NCBI RefSeq assembly: GCF_024448505.1
Contig: NZ_JAMOHV010000001.1
Span: forward strand, 248,001 to 312,000
Length of the DNA stretch: 64,000 bases
Source: Stutzerimonas degradans
GTDB taxonomy: Bacteria > Pseudomonadota > Gammaproteobacteria > Pseudomonadales > Pseudomonadaceae
Reading direction: 5' to 3'
The notes under the pieces were generated by a model, which saw nothing but the letters and a program-made list of their open reading frames with translations, was not told where the DNA came from and did no database searches. Positions 24,306 through 34,397 of this stretch are shown in pieces. How positions within the stretch are numbered: position 1 is the first letter of the stretch; each line of letters begins with the position of its first letter. The position numbers and the translations under genes were made by a program.

Positions 24306-26621
24306 TTATTTCCTCAGCTGCTTGGCGTTGGCGAACAGCGCGGCCATCGCCGCGTTGGCCGGCGCGGGCTTGTCTTCCCGGGCGTGGCGTTCGCTGCGCG
24401 GGGCGTTGCCGCGTGGCTTGCTGCCGCCGCGCGGGCCGTCGGTCTTCTCGCCTGGGGTATCGCTCATGCGCATGGACAGGCCGACGCGCTGGCGCGGGAT
24501 GTCCACTTCCATGACCTTGACCTTGACGATGTCACCGGCCTTGACCACCTCATACGGGTCCTTGACGAACTTCTCGGAGAGCGCCGACACGTGCACGAGA
24601 CCGTCCTGATGCACGCCGATGTCGACGAAGGCGCCGAAGTTGGTCACGTTGGTCACCACGCCTTCGAGCACCATGCCCGGCTCCAGATCGCTGAGCTTCT
24701 CGACGCCATCCTGGAACTCGGCGGTCTTGAACTCCGGACGCGGATCGCGGCCGGGCTTGTCCAGTTCGCTGAGGATGTCGGTGACGGTGGGCAGGCCGAA
24801 GGTCTCGTCGGTGAACTGCTTGGGGTCCAGGCGCTTGAGAAACGCCGAGTCGCCGATCAGCGAGCGGATGTCGCGGCCGGTATCGGCGGCGATGCGCTTG
24901 ACCAGCGGGTAGGTCTCCGGGTGCACGGCGGAGGCGTCCAGCGGGTTGTCGCCGTTCATTACGCGGAGGAAGCCGGCCGCCTGTTCGAAGGTCTTGTCAC
25001 CCAGACGTGGCACCTTCTTCAGCTCGCTGCGCGACTTGAACGCGCCATTGGCATCGCGGAACTGCACGATGTTCTGCGCCAGCGTCGCGTTGAGACCGGA
25101 GATGCGCGCCAGCAGGGCGGCGGAAGCGGTATTCACGTCGACGCCGACGGCGTTCACGCAATCCTCCACCACCGCATCCAGCGAGCGCGCCAGCTTGAGC
25201 TGGGACACGTCGTGCTGGTACTGGCCGACGCCGATGGATTTCGGGTCGATCTTCACCAGCTCGGCCAGCGGGTCCTGCAGACGGCGGGCGATGGACACGG
25301 CGCCGCGCAGGGAGACGTCCAGATCCGGGAATTCCTTGGCGGCCAGCTCGGAGGCCGAGTACACCGAGGCGCCGGCTTCGCTGACCATGATCTTGGTGAG
25401 CTTGAGGCCGGGCACCTTCTTGATCAGCTCGCCGGCCAGCTTGTCCGATTCGCGGCTGGCGGTGCCGTTGCCGATGGCGATCAGGTCGACGGCGTGCTTG
25501 GCGCACAGCTTGGCGAGGATCGCCAGGGTGCCGTCCCAGTCGTTGCGCGGTGCGTGTGGGTAGACGGTGGCGGTTTCCAGCAGCTTGCCGGTAGCGTCGA
25601 CCACCGCGACCTTGCAGCCGGTGCGCAGGCCCGGGTCCAGCGCCAGGGTCGCGCGCGGGCCGGCCGGCGCGGCGAGCAGCAGGTCTTGCAGGTTGCGGGC
25701 GAATACGGAGATGGCTTCGTCTTCGGCCTTGTCACGCAGCTCGCCGAGCAGGTCGGTTTCCAGGTGGGTATAGAGCTTGACCTTCCAGGTCCAGCGCACC
25801 ACCTCGCCGAGCCACTTGTCGGCGGCGCGGCCGCGGTTGGTGATGCCGAAGCGCTCGCCGATCATGGCCTCGCCCGGGTGCATGCTGCCCGGCGCTTCGT
25901 CGCCGACCTTGAGGCTGACGCTGAGGATGCCCTCGTTGCGCCCGCGGAAGATCGCCAGCGCGCGGTGCGACGGCGCGTTCTTCAGTACTTCGTCATGCTC
26001 GAAGTAGTCGCTGAACTTGGCACCCTCGGCTTCCTTGCCCGGCACGACGCGCGCACTGAGGGTGGCGTTGTGCTTGAGGAAGTCACGCAGCTTGGCCAGC
26101 AGGTCGGCGTCCTCGGCGAAGCGCTCCATGAGGATGTACTTGGCGCCTTCGAGCACCGCTTTCACATCGGCGAAGCCCTTCTCGGCGTCGATGAAGCGCT
26201 CGGCTTCCTCCTCCGGATTCAGCTCCGGATTGCCGAACAGCGCATCGGCCAGCTCGCCGAGGCCGGCTTCCAGGGCGATCTGGCCCTTGGTGCGGCGCTT
26301 CTGCTTGTAGGGCAGGTAGAGGTCTTCGAGGCGGGTCTTGGTGTCGGCGAGATCGATCTCGCGCTTCAGCTCGGGGGTCAGCTTGCCCTGTTCCTCGATG
26401 CTGGCGAGGATCGAGACGCGGCGCGCGTCCAGCTCGCGCAGGTAGCGCAGGCGCTCCTCCAGATTGCGCAGCTGGGTATCGTCGAGGCTGCCGGTGACTT
26501 CCTTACGGTAACGGGCGATGAAGGGCACGGTGGAGCCCTCGTCGAGCAGCGCCACGGCGGCGGCTACCTGTTGCGGGCGCACGCCCAGCTCGTTGGCGAT
26601 ACGGGAGTTGATGCTGTCCAT
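24306..26621 (-). CDS. tex: RNA-binding transcription accessory protein Tex
   Basis: A 771-residue nucleic-acid-binding protein, conserved and often needed for fitness or virulence gene expression. Domains in order: Tex N-terminal helical region (1-~320), YqgF/RuvC-like fold containing [16 protein letters not shown], tandem helix-hairpin-helix region ([23 protein letters not shown]), and an S1 domain at about 645-715 ([20 protein letters not shown]). The C-terminal ~55 residues are Pro/Arg/Lys-rich and disordered. ATG 26621 gives [13 protein letters not shown], the normal start. A TATACT on the minus strand at 26676-26681 could be its -10 box. It is divergent from ompR. Confidence 0.96.
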   Translation of the reverse strand: MDSINSRIANELGVRPQQVAAAVALLDEGSTVPFIARYRKEVTGSLDDTQLRNLEERLRYLRELDARRVSILASIEEQGKLTPELKREIDLADTKTRLEDLYLPYKQKRRTKGQIALEAGLGELADALFGNPELNPEEEAERFIDAEKGFADVKAVLEGAKYILMERFAEDADLLAKLRDFLKHNATLSARVVPGKEAEGAKFSDYFEHDEVLKNAPSHRALAIFRGRNEGILSVSLKVGDEAPGSMHPGEAMIGERFGITNRGRAADKWLGEVVRWTWKVKLYTHLETDLLGELRDKAEDEAISVFARNLQDLLLAAPAGPRATLALDPGLRTGCKVAVVDATGKLLETATVYPHAPRNDWDGTLAILAKLCAKHAVDLIAIGNGTASRESDKLAGELIKKVPGLKLTKIMVSEAGASVYSASELAAKEFPDLDVSLRGAVSIARRLQDPLAELVKIDPKSIGVGQYQHDVSQLKLARSLDAVVEDCVNAVGVDVNTASAALLARISGLNATLAQNIVQFRDANGAFKSRSELKKVPRLGDKTFEQAAGFLRVMNGDNPLDASAVHPETYPLVKRIAADTGRDIRSLIGDSAFLKRLDPKQFTDETFGLPTVTDILSELDKPGRDPRPEFKTAEFQDGVEKLSDLEPGMVLEGVVTNVTNFGAFVDIGVHQDGLVHVSALSEKFVKDPYEVVKAGDIVKVKVMEVDIPRQRVGLSMRMSDTPGEKTDGPRGGSKPRGNAPRSERHAREDKPAPANAAMAALFANAKQLRK

Positions 26622-26793
26622 GAAGCTACCTGGGTCAGTCGAACCATGCAGGCCGGGCCTGCGCGAAAGCGCGGGAGTATAAAGGCAGCGGCCGGCTTGC
26701 TGCGGCGCTGCGGACGAAAAAGCGCGGCGTATCGACGACCGCTTCGCCCGCAAAATCTGCTAACAATGGCTGACGAATGCCTTTTCATCCGCA

Positions 26794-26808
26794 GGCGCAT
26801 AATGCGCC
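26794..26808. promoter_or_regulatory. Palindrome in the ompR leader/promoter
   Basis: GGCGCAT-A-ATGCGCC is a perfect 7 bp inverted repeat about one turn upstream of the ompR ribosome site. Its centre contains CATAAT (26799-26804), usable as a -10 box. It could be an operator covering the promoter, including autoregulation. That reading is inference. Confidence 0.4.
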
Positions 26809-26830
26809 GTCGATAAATTCGGGAGTTCCC

Positions 26831-27565
26831 ATGAGCAGCACTGCGTCCGCCAACGAAGGTGAAAAGATCCTCATCGTCGATGATGACGCCCGCCTGCGGC
26901 GCCTGCTCGAGCGCTTTCTCGACGAGCAGGGCTACCGCGTGCGGACCGTGGAGAACACCGAGCAGATGGATCGCCTGCTCAGCCGCGAGCTGTTCCAGCT
27001 GGTGGTGCTCGATCTGATGATGCCCGGCGAGGATGGCCTGTCCGCCTGCCGGCGCCTGCGCGAGAGCAACAACCAGATTCCGATCATCATGCTCACCGCC
27101 AAGGGCGACGAGGCCAGCCGCATTCAGGGCCTGGAGCAGGGCGCCGACGATTACCTGGCCAAGCCATTCAATCCGCGTGAACTGCTGGCGCGCATCCGCG
27201 CCGTGCTGCGCCGGCAGACGCCGCAGGTGCCGGGCGCGCCGGGCAGCGAGGAGGAGATCGTCACCTTCGGCGATTACCAGCTGTCGCTGGCGACCCGCGA
27301 GCTGACGCGCGGCGATCAGGTGCACATGCTCACCACCGGCGAGTTCGCCGTGCTCAAGGCGCTGGTGCAGCACGCCCGCGAGCCGCTGACACGCGACAAG
27401 CTGATGAACCTCGCCCGTGGTCGCGAGTGGGACGCGCTGGAGCGATCCATCGACGTGCAGATCTCGCGCCTGCGTCGGCTGATCGAACCCGATCCGTCCA
27501 AGCCGCGCTACATCCAGACCGTGTGGGGCGTGGGCTACGTGTTCGTGCCGGACGGCAACAAGTGA
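26831..27565 (+). CDS. ompR: OmpR/AmgR-type response regulator
   Basis: DNA-binding response regulator, 244 residues. The receiver domain (13-~128) has acidic residues DDD at 17-19, phosphoacceptor Asp61 in VVLDLMMPGEDG, and the conserved Thr89 and Lys111 (LAKPF). The winged-helix output domain is at about 145-240. It is paired with the adjacent EnvZ-like kinase. In P. aeruginosa the equivalent AmgRS pair senses membrane stress from misfolded proteins and contributes to aminoglycoside tolerance. ATG 26831 has GGGAG 6 bases upstream; an earlier in-frame start at 26777 would consume the promoter palindrome. Confidence 0.94.
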   Translation: MSSTASANEGEKILIVDDDARLRRLLERFLDEQGYRVRTVENTEQMDRLLSRELFQLVVLDLMMPGEDGLSACRRLRESNNQIPIIMLTAKGDEASRIQGLEQGADDYLAKPFNPRELLARIRAVLRRQTPQVPGAPGSEEEIVTFGDYQLSLATRELTRGDQVHMLTTGEFAVLKALVQHAREPLTRDKLMNLARGREWDALERSIDVQISRLRRLIEPDPSKPRYIQTVWGVGYVFVPDGNK

Positions 27566-27653
27566 CATTCGCGCTTCACGCAGGCGGCAGGCGGCAGGTG
27601 ACGCGGGCGGCCTGCGCGTCCACTGGCAGCGCGCGGCGCGAGGCTCGTCGCGG

Positions 27654-28973
27654 GTGAAAGCGCCGCTGTGGTTCCCGCAAAGCTTCTTCGCCCGCACCCT
27701 GTGGATGGTGCTGGTGGTGGTGCTGTTCTCCAAGGTGCTGACGCTGTTCTACCTGATGGCCAACGAGGACGTGCTGGTGGACCGCCAGTACAGCCACGGC
27801 GCGGCGCTGACGCTGCGAGCCTACTGGGCGGCGGACGCTGCCGACCGCGCACGCATCGGTCGCGCCGCCGGTCTGCAGACGGTGCCGGAGCTGCAGGTAC
27901 CGCGCGGCGAATACCACTGGCCCTACACCGACATCTTCCAGCGGCAGATGCGCGCCGAGCTGGGCGCCGAGACCGAGGTACGGGTGCGTATCCAGCCGTC
28001 CACCGCGATCTGGGTGCGCGCACCGGAGCTCGGCGCGGACTGGGTACGGGTGCCGCTGTATGCCTATCCGCTACGCGGCCAGCGCATCTGGAGCGTGCTC
28101 GGCTGGTTCCTCGGCATCGGTTTGCTGTCGACGGCGGCGGCGTGGATCTTCGTCAACCAGCTCAACCTGCCGCTCAAGCGGCTGGTCTACGCCGCGCGGC
28201 AGATCGGCAAGGGTCGCAGCGTGCGCCTGCCGATCGGCGATACGCCGAGCGAGATGACCGAGGTGTATCGCGCGTTCAACCAGATGGCCGAGGACGTCGA
28301 GCAGGCCGGGCGCGAGCGCGAGCTGATGCTCGCCGGGGTGTCGCATGATCTGCGAACGCCGCTGACGCGCCTGCGCCTGTCGCTGGAGCTGATGGCTGGC
28401 GACGACGAGCTGACCGAGGACATGATCCGCGACGTCGAGGACATGGACGCGATTCTCGACCAGTTCCTCGCCTTCGTCCGTGACGGCAGCGACGAGCCGG
28501 TGGAGAAGCTCGACCTGGGCGAGCTGATCCGCGAGGTAGTAGCGCCGTACAACCAGCATGAGGAGTCGGTGCGCCTGTGCGTCGAGCCGATGCCGGAACT
28601 GGCGCTGCGCCGCGTGTCGATCAAGCGCCTGCTGGTCAACCTGATCGAGAACGCCCGGCGCTACGGCGGCGAAGGCGTGGAGGTCGCCGCCTCGGTAACC
28701 GGCGACAGCAATGCGCCGTACGTGGTGCTCAGCGTGCTCGACCGCGGACCTGGCATCGCGCCGAGCGAGCTGGAGGGAATCTTCAATCCGTTCATCCGCG
28801 GCGACCGCGCGCGCGGTGGCAAGGGCTCCGGCCTGGGGCTGGCGATCGTCAAGCGCATCGCCAACCAGCACGGCGGCATCGTCGAGCTGCGCAACCGCGA
28901 GGGTGGCGGCCTGGAGGCGCGGGTCAGCCTGCCGCTGGGGCTGCTGCTGCCGAGGGACGCGATAAAAACCTGA
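27654..28973 (+). CDS. envZ: EnvZ/AmgS-type sensor histidine kinase
   Basis: Inner-membrane sensor kinase, 439 residues. TM1 is at about 15-35, a periplasmic domain at about 36-140, TM2 at about 145-167, and a HAMP domain follows. The H-box is GVSHDLRTPLTRLRL with His231. N-box NLIENARRYGG, G1 DRGPGIAP and G2 KGSGLGLAIVK are intact. It phosphorylates the OmpR-like regulator encoded 88 bases upstream. The start is GTG 27654. The gap before it contains three near-identical heptamers (GCAGGCG, 27580-27600). A role like AmgS of P. aeruginosa is inferred from gene order (tex, ompR/envZ, rimK). Confidence 0.93.
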   Translation: MKAPLWFPQSFFARTLWMVLVVVLFSKVLTLFYLMANEDVLVDRQYSHGAALTLRAYWAADAADRARIGRAAGLQTVPELQVPRGEYHWPYTDIFQRQMRAELGAETEVRVRIQPSTAIWVRAPELGADWVRVPLYAYPLRGQRIWSVLGWFLGIGLLSTAAAWIFVNQLNLPLKRLVYAARQIGKGRSVRLPIGDTPSEMTEVYRAFNQMAEDVEQAGRERELMLAGVSHDLRTPLTRLRLSLELMAGDDELTEDMIRDVEDMDAILDQFLAFVRDGSDEPVEKLDLGELIREVVAPYNQHEESVRLCVEPMPELALRRVSIKRLLVNLIENARRYGGEGVEVAASVTGDSNAPYVVLSVLDRGPGIAPSELEGIFNPFIRGDRARGGKGSGLGLAIVKRIANQHGGIVELRNREGGGLEARVSLPLGLLLPRDAIKT

Positions 28974-29007
28974 TGGCGAGCGCGCGCTGGTTGTCAGCGC
29001 GCTGCGT

Positions 29008-29913
29008 TCAGCCCTTGCCCTTGGTGCGGGTCAGGTGCGGGCCGCCGTTCTTTTCCAGGTACTCGATGATCAGCCCGGCAACGTCCTTGCCGGTGGTTTC
29101 CTCGATGCCGGCCAGGCCCGGCGAAGAGTTGACCTCCATCACCAGCGGGCCGTGGTTGGAGCGCAGGATGTCGACGCCGGCCACGTTCAGGCCCATCACC
29201 TTGGCGGCGCGGATCGCGGTCATGCGTTCTTCCGGGGTGATCTTGATCAGGCTGGCGGTGCCGCCACGATGCAGGTTGGAGCGGAACTCGCCGGGCTTGG
29301 CCTGGCGCTTCATCGAGGCGATCACCTTGTCGCCGACGACGAAGCAGCGGATGTCGGCGCCGCCGGCCTCCTTGATGTACTCCTGCACCATGATGTCCTG
29401 CTTGAGGCCCATGAACGCCTCGATCACCGATTCGGCGGCCTTCTCGGTCTCGCACAGCACCACGCCGATGCCCTGGGTGCCCTCGAGCACTTTGATCACC
29501 AGCGGCGCGCCGTTGACCATCTGGATCAGGTCGGGAATGTCGTCGGGCGAGTGGGCGAAGCCGGTCACCGGCAGGCCGACGCCGCGCCGCGACAGCAGCT
29601 GCAGCGCGCGCAGCTTGTCGCGCGAGCGGGCGATGGCCACCGATTCGTTGAGCGGAAACACGCCCTGCATCTCGAACTGGCGCAGCACCGCGCAGCCGTA
29701 GAAGGTCACCGAGGCGCCGATGCGCGGGATCACCGCGTCGAAACCCTCCAGCGGCTTGCCGCGGTAATGAATCTGCGGTTTGTGGCTGGCGATGTTCATG
29801 TAGGCGCGCAGGGTGTCGATCACCACCACCTCATGGCCACGCTGCTGGCCGGCTTCGACCAGGCGATGGGTGGAATACAGGCGCGGATTGCGCGACAGCA
29901 CGGCGATTTTCAT
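29008..29913 (-). CDS. rimK: Ribosomal protein S6 modification ligase RimK
   Basis: ATP-grasp ligase that adds glutamate residues to the C-terminus of ribosomal protein S6. It has 301 residues. ATP-grasp features: [19 protein letters not shown] (phosphate loop), [21 protein letters not shown], and metal-binding [21 protein letters not shown] 29913 overlaps the rimB stop in an ATGA junction. In Pseudomonas the rim genes change the ribosomal proteome and link to c-di-GMP and virulence. It is convergent with envZ. Confidence 0.95.
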   Translation of the reverse strand: MKIAVLSRNPRLYSTHRLVEAGQQRGHEVVVIDTLRAYMNIASHKPQIHYRGKPLEGFDAVIPRIGASVTFYGCAVLRQFEMQGVFPLNESVAIARSRDKLRALQLLSRRGVGLPVTGFAHSPDDIPDLIQMVNGAPLVIKVLEGTQGIGVVLCETEKAAESVIEAFMGLKQDIMVQEYIKEAGGADIRCFVVGDKVIASMKRQAKPGEFRSNLHRGGTASLIKITPEERMTAIRAAKVMGLNVAGVDILRSNHGPLVMEVNSSPGLAGIEETTGKDVAGLIIEYLEKNGGPHLTRTKGKG

Positions 29914-30386
29914 TGGGCACCGGGGGAAGTGAGAACCTGGGGTTTGTCCTGGATGTAAGAGCGCGACGGATCGATCAGCCACTGCCCATCGACCAGCGCC
30001 TTGGAGCCGAGCAACAGGCGGTAGCGCATGGTCTTGCGGCAGGTCAGGGTGAATTCGACCGGCCAGACATGGTCGCCGAGCGCCAGCAGGGTGCGCACCA
30101 CGTAACGCGTCTGCGCCTGGCCGTTGGAGCTCTTGATCGTCTTGTGCGCCACCAGCGGCGCCTCGCAGCGATGGCGGCGCTGGACCAGCGTGCCCAGATG
30201 CGCGGTGAAACGCACCCAGGGCCTGCCGTCACGCTCGAATTCGCTGATCTCGGTGGCATGCAGCGCCGAGGTGCTGGCGCCGGTATCGATCTTCGCGCGC
30301 AGGCCGACCACGCCCAGTTCGGGCAGGGCGACCCATTCGCGCAGGCCGATCAGCGTGTGGGGATCGAGACAGTCCAAGCGTGGCAT
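29910..30386 (-). CDS. rimB: RimB-like retropepsin-type protease
   Basis: A 158-residue single-domain aspartic-protease fold, annotated in databases as an ATP-dependent zinc protease family. The catalytic-type motif DTGAS is at 34-38, within [17 protein letters not shown]. The partner residues near [20 protein letters not shown] complete the fold. In Pseudomonas RimB is reported as a protease that regulates RimK activity. It overlaps rimK by 4 bases. Upstream only 81 bases separate it from the divergent hslR, so no rimA-like gene precedes it here. Confidence 0.85.
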   Translation of the reverse strand: MPRLDCLDPHTLIGLREWVALPELGVVGLRAKIDTGASTSALHATEISEFERDGRPWVRFTAHLGTLVQRRHRCEAPLVAHKTIKSSNGQAQTRYVVRTLLALGDHVWPVEFTLTCRKTMRYRLLLGSKALVDGQWLIDPSRSYIQDKPQVLTSPGAQ

Positions 30387-30467
30387 CCGTAAGATTTGCG
30401 GGCATTCTAGTCGTGGTGCATGACAACTGCACACGGCTGAGACCACAAGGCGAAACGCAGGTTGAAC

Positions 30468-30863
30468 ATGAGCGAAAAAGACGACGACAAGGTGCGCCTG
30501 GACAAGTGGCTGTGGGCCGCGCGCTTCTTCAAGACCCGCGCGCTGGCCAAGGAAGCCATCGAGGGCGGCAAGGTGCACTGTCGCGGCGAGCGCTGCAAGC
30601 CGGGCAAGGAGCCGCGGGTCGGCGACGAGCTGGTGATCCGCATCGGCTTCGACGAGCGCACGGTGATCATTCGCGAGCTGTCGGCGGTGCGCCGTGGCGC
30701 GCCCCAGGCCCAGCTGCTCTACGAGGAAACCGCCGACAGCCTGGCGCGCCGCGAAGAAGCGGCGGCGCAGCGCAAGGCCGGCGCGCTCGGCGTGCAGACC
30801 GACGGCCGGCCGAGCAAGAAGCAGCGCCGGCAGATCGAGCTGCTGCGCGCATTCAAGGGCTGA
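30468..30863 (+). CDS. hslR: Heat shock protein Hsp15 (ribosome-associated S4 protein)
   Basis: A 131-residue basic RNA-binding protein. The S4 domain (about 9-70) reads [28 protein letters not shown]. It binds free 50S subunits that carry a nascent peptidyl-tRNA after erroneous translation termination and helps recycle them. The C-terminal third is Arg/Lys/Ala-rich ([15 protein letters not shown]). ATG 30468 is preferred over a TTG two codons earlier. It is followed by hslO, the usual order, with a 119-base gap containing a possible hslO promoter (TAAAAT at 30939). Confidence 0.93.
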   Translation: MSEKDDDKVRLDKWLWAARFFKTRALAKEAIEGGKVHCRGERCKPGKEPRVGDELVIRIGFDERTVIIRELSAVRRGAPQAQLLYEETADSLARREEAAAQRKAGALGVQTDGRPSKKQRRQIELLRAFKG

Positions 30864-30982
30864 GCGGCAGGGAACGGCCGACTCCACGACCGGTCCACCG
30901 AATCGACGGCGGGTGCCTCGGGGTGCCGACGCTTCGTGTAAAATGCACGACTTTTTCCGCGGCCACCTTGCGAGCATCCGGC

Positions 30983-31870
30983 ATGTCCGACCAGACCCAA
31001 CGCTTTCTCTTCGACGACAACGACGTGCGCGGCGAAACCGCCACGCTCGCCGAAAGCTACCAGCACGTGCTGGCTAAGCACGCCTACCCTGAGCCGGTCG
31101 CCCAGCTGCTCGGCGAGCTGCTGGCTGCCGCGGCGCTGCTGGTCGGCACGCTGAAGTTCGACGGCCTGCTGTCGCTGCAGGCGCGCTCCGAAGGGCCGGT
31201 GCCGCTGCTGATGGTCGAATGCTCCAGCGACCGCGAGGTGCGCGGTATCGCCCGTTACCATGCCGAGCAGATCGCGCCGGACGCAACCCTGCGCGAGCTG
31301 ATGCCCGAAGGCATGTTGGCGATCACCGTCGATCCGGCCAAGGGCCAGCGCTACCAGGGCATCGTCGGCTTGGAAGGCGTCGACCTGGCCGCGTGCCTGT
31401 CGGAATACTTCGCCGCCTCCGAGCAACTGCCGACCCGTTTCTGGCTCGCCGCCGACAGCCGCCGCGCTTGCGGCCTGCTGCTGCAGCAGTTGCCCGCCGA
31501 CCGCATTCACGATCCGGAAGAGCGCGAAGCCAGCTGGCAGCACCTGCGCACCCTGGCCGATACGCTCAGCGCCGAGGAACTGCTGGGGCTGGATACCGAG
31601 ACGGTGCTGCATCGGCTCTACCACGAGGAACCGCTGCGGCTGTTCGAGGCGCAGCCGATCCGCTTCCGCTGCAGTTGCTCGCGCGAGCGCTCGGCCAATG
31701 CGCTGGTCAGCCTGGGCCAGCACGATGCCGAACAGCTGCTGCAGGAGCAGGGCGGCACCATCACCGTGGATTGCCAGTTCTGCAACGAACGGTACGTCTT
31801 CGATGCCGCCGACATCGGCCAGCTGTTCGCCGGTGGTGGCATTCAGCCGGCCTCGGATACCCGTCACTGA
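30983..31870 (+). CDS. hslO: Redox-regulated holdase chaperone Hsp33
   Basis: A 295-residue cytoplasmic chaperone activated by oxidative unfolding. The four zinc-binding cysteines of the redox switch are in place as C-x-C (Cys230, Cys232) and C-x2-C (Cys264, Cys267). The N-terminal domain contains [21 protein letters not shown]. Zinc loss and disulfide formation turn on holdase activity under hypochlorite or peroxide plus heat. ATG 30983 lies 39 bases after a plausible -10 box. pckA follows with its own promoter region. Confidence 0.95.
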   Translation: MSDQTQRFLFDDNDVRGETATLAESYQHVLAKHAYPEPVAQLLGELLAAAALLVGTLKFDGLLSLQARSEGPVPLLMVECSSDREVRGIARYHAEQIAPDATLRELMPEGMLAITVDPAKGQRYQGIVGLEGVDLAACLSEYFAASEQLPTRFWLAADSRRACGLLLQQLPADRIHDPEEREASWQHLRTLADTLSAEELLGLDTETVLHRLYHEEPLRLFEAQPIRFRCSCSRERSANALVSLGQHDAEQLLQEQGGTITVDCQFCNERYVFDAADIGQLFAGGGIQPASDTRH

Positions 31871-31961
31871 TGGCGCCATGCCACAGTGAACCTTTTGGCC
31901 ATCACGGGCTCATACCCAGCGCGCCGTGTTTTCTGGCATAATCGCGCGCACTTTTTTCGAT

Positions 31962-31985
31962 GTAGTTCACCGTCTGGTGCACTAC
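31962..31985 (+). promoter_or_regulatory. Interrupted inverted repeat in the pckA leader
   Basis: GTAGT-TC-ACC, loop GTCT, then GGT-GC-ACTAC forms a hairpin with one internal mismatch pair. It lies about 20 bases after CATAAT (31937-31942), a plausible -10 box, and 41 bases before the pckA ATG. It may be an operator or a 5' UTR stem that affects stability. Confidence 0.4.
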
Positions 31986-32026
31986 AACAGCATGGAGGAA
32001 TCGGCCCAGGGCCGACGGGGACACTC

Positions 32027-33571
32027 ATGACGCAAGCGACCAACGCCGTGTACACCGACATCAGCATCGCGCAATTGATTGAAGAAGCCGTCAAGCGCGG
32101 TGAGGGTGAGCTGGCTGCCAATGGCTCTCTGGTGGTTAAGACCGGGCACCGCACAGGTCGTTCTCCGGCTGACCGCTTCATCGTCGAAGAGCCGAGCACC
32201 CAGCACCACATCGCCTGGGGGCCGATCAACCGCCCGTTCCCGGCCGGCAAGTTCGAGGCGCTGTGGAACCGCGTCGAAGCCTACCTCGGCGAGCGTGACA
32301 GCTTCGTTTCCCACGTGCATGTTGGTGCTGACCCCGAGCACTACCTGCCGGTGAAGATGAGTACCGAAACCGCCTGGCACAACCTGTTCGGCCGTTGCCT
32401 GTTCATCGAGCCGACCGCCTTCAACCCGGCCGGCAAGAGCGAGTGGCGCATCCTCAACGCGCCGTTCTTCCAGTGCGAGCCGGAGCGCGACGGTACCCAT
32501 TCCGACGGCTGCGTGATCCTCAACTTCGCCGAGAAGAAAGTGCTGATCGCCGGCATGCAGTACGCCGGTGAAATGAAGAAAGCCATGTTCTCCGTGCAGA
32601 ACTACCTGCTGCCGGACGTCGACGTGCTGCCAATGCACTGCGCCGCCAACATCGGCGAAGACGGCGACACCACCCTGTTCTTCGGCCTGTCTGGCACCGG
32701 CAAGACCACCCTGTCGGCCGACGAATCGCGTTACCTGATCGGTGACGACGAGCACGGCTGGGGCGTGGGTCGCGTGTTCAACATCGAAGGCGGTTGCTAC
32801 GCCAAGTGCATCGACCTGTCCGAGAAGAACGAGCCGGTTATCTGGAAGGCCATCAAGTTCGGCGCCGTGCTGGAAAACGTCGTGCTCAACGAGCAGACCC
32901 GCCTGCCCGACTACGCCGATGCCAGCCTGACGCAGAACAGCCGCGCCGCTTACCCGCTGGAGCACGTCGAGAAGCGTTCCGAGAAGAACCTCGGCGGCGA
33001 GCCGAAAGCGGTGATCTTCCTGACCTGCGACCTGACCGGCGTGCTGCCGCCAGTGTCGATCCTGAACAACGAGCAGGCGGCCTACCACTTCCTGTCCGGC
33101 TACACCGCGCTGGTCGGTTCCACCGAAATGGGTTCGGGCAGCGGCATCAAGTCGACCTTCTCCACCTGCTTCGGCGCGCCGTTCTTCCCGCGTCCGGCCG
33201 GCGAGTACGCCGAGCTGCTGATCAAGCGCATCAACGCCTTCGGCTCCAAGGTCTATCTGGTCAACACCGGCTGGACCGGCGGTGGCTACGGCGTCGGCAA
33301 GCGCTTCAACATCCCGACCACCCGCGCGGTGATCGCGGCGATCCAGAGCGGCGCGCTGGTCGGTGCCGAAACCGAGCACCTGCCGATCATCAACCTGGAC
33401 GTGCCGAAGGCCGTTGCGGGCGTCGAAACCCAGCTGCTCAACCCGCGCAATACCTGGGCTGACCCGAGCGCCTACGATCTGGCGGCCAAGGAGCTGGCAG
33501 GCAAGTTCGTCGAGAACTTCAAGAAGTTCGACGTCTCCGACGCCATCAAGAACGCCGGCCCGCAACTCTAA
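32027..33571 (+). CDS. pckA: ATP-dependent phosphoenolpyruvate carboxykinase
   Basis: Converts oxaloacetate plus ATP to phosphoenolpyruvate, the entry to gluconeogenesis from TCA intermediates. It has 514 residues, normal for the ATP-using class. The P-loop is GLSGTGKT at 220-227, followed by the metal/kinase-2 block [10 protein letters not shown] and the substrate site [13 protein letters not shown] near the N-terminus. ATG 32027 follows GGGGA. Codon use is more strongly biased than in its neighbours, fitting high expression. It is monocistronic with a clear terminator. It works with fbp (at 54 kb) in the same pathway. Confidence 0.97.
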   Translation: MTQATNAVYTDISIAQLIEEAVKRGEGELAANGSLVVKTGHRTGRSPADRFIVEEPSTQHHIAWGPINRPFPAGKFEALWNRVEAYLGERDSFVSHVHVGADPEHYLPVKMSTETAWHNLFGRCLFIEPTAFNPAGKSEWRILNAPFFQCEPERDGTHSDGCVILNFAEKKVLIAGMQYAGEMKKAMFSVQNYLLPDVDVLPMHCAANIGEDGDTTLFFGLSGTGKTTLSADESRYLIGDDEHGWGVGRVFNIEGGCYAKCIDLSEKNEPVIWKAIKFGAVLENVVLNEQTRLPDYADASLTQNSRAAYPLEHVEKRSEKNLGGEPKAVIFLTCDLTGVLPPVSILNNEQAAYHFLSGYTALVGSTEMGSGSGIKSTFSTCFGAPFFPRPAGEYAELLIKRINAFGSKVYLVNTGWTGGGYGVGKRFNIPTTRAVIAAIQSGALVGAETEHLPIINLDVPKAVAGVETQLLNPRNTWADPSAYDLAAKELAGKFVENFKKFDVSDAIKNAGPQL

Positions 33572-33594
33572 GCTGCGATCCGTCGTTCAACAAA

Positions 33595-33616
33595 AGCCGC
33601 CTTCGGGCGGCTTTTT
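33595..33616 (+). terminator. Rho-independent terminator of pckA
   Basis: The 7 bp stem AGCCGCC / GGCGGCT with a TTCG tetraloop, followed directly by a T run, lies 24 bases after the pckA stop. A classic intrinsic terminator. Confidence 0.93.
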
Positions 33617-33734
33617 CGTGGGCGTTCGCCGCGCAAAGTATCGTGCTGCTCGATCGGTTTGATCGGAAAGTACCGGTGGTTTCGATCATTTCGCGTCGCT
33701 AGCATGGCGGCCATTCTTGATTCGGGAGAAGCCC

Positions 33735-34337
33735 ATGACCATCGAAGACGCCATCCAGAGCCGCCGTGCGATCAAAGCCTACGATCCTGACTTCCAGCTC
33801 AGCCGCGAGGAGAAGGACGAGCTGCTGCGCCTGGCGCTGCACGCACCGTCGGCGTTCAACCTGCAGCACGTGCGACTGGTCGAGATCAGCGATCCGGCGC
33901 TGCGCGCGCAGATCCGCGAGGTGGGCTGGAACCAGGCGCAGATGACCGAGGCCTCGATGCTGGTGGTGGTCTGCGCCAAGCTCGACAGCTGGGAAGCGGA
34001 TGCGCGCCGCGTCTGGGAAGGTGCGCCGGAGCAGGTGCAGGATTACATGGCCGGCGCCATCGACAATTACTACCGCGGTAAGCCGCAGGTGCAGCGCGAC
34101 GAGACCATGCGCAGCTGCGGCCTGCTGGCGCAGACGCTGATGCTGGCGGCGCGCGGCAAGGGGCTGGACTCCTGCCCGATGGACGGCTTCGATTTCGATG
34201 CCGTGGCGCAGCTGATCAACCTGCCGGCCAACCATGTGATCGGCCTGATGGTCGCGGTGGGCAAGCGCACGCTCGAGCCCAAGCCGCGCGTCGGCAAGCT
34301 GCCGTTCGACGAGCTGGTGCTGCGCGACCGATTCTGA
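33735..34337 (+). CDS. Nitroreductase-family flavoprotein
   Basis: A 200-residue FMN-dependent oxidoreductase-like protein. The N-terminal SRRAIKAYDPDFQL is the FMN-phosphate-binding signature, PSAFNLQHVRL the second flavin contact, and a C-terminal GKRTLEPKPRVGKLP completes the family pattern. Such enzymes reduce nitroaromatics or quinones with NAD(P)H; the natural substrate is unknown. ATG 33735 follows GGGAGAAG. It has its own terminator and is convergent with the chemoreceptor gene. Confidence 0.88.
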   Translation: MTIEDAIQSRRAIKAYDPDFQLSREEKDELLRLALHAPSAFNLQHVRLVEISDPALRAQIREVGWNQAQMTEASMLVVVCAKLDSWEADARRVWEGAPEQVQDYMAGAIDNYYRGKPQVQRDETMRSCGLLAQTLMLAARGKGLDSCPMDGFDFDAVAQLINLPANHVIGLMVAVGKRTLEPKPRVGKLPFDELVLRDRF

Positions 34338-34350
34338 GCGGACGGAAAGT

Positions 34351-34380
34351 AAAAAGGGCGTGCTTCGGCACGCCCTTTTT
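34351..34380. terminator. Bidirectional intrinsic terminator
   Basis: A perfect 13 bp stem (34351-34363 / 34368-34380) with a TTCG loop is flanked by A5 on the left and T5 on the right. It can therefore stop transcription of both the nitroreductase gene and the convergent FIST receptor gene. Confidence 0.92.
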
Positions 34381-34397
34381 CGTTGCCGCGGCGAAAC

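Noticed and set aside
24384-26816. An 810-codon open frame on the plus strand opposite tex
   Set aside because: Same cause: antisense of a biased, certain gene. It would also run through the ompR promoter.
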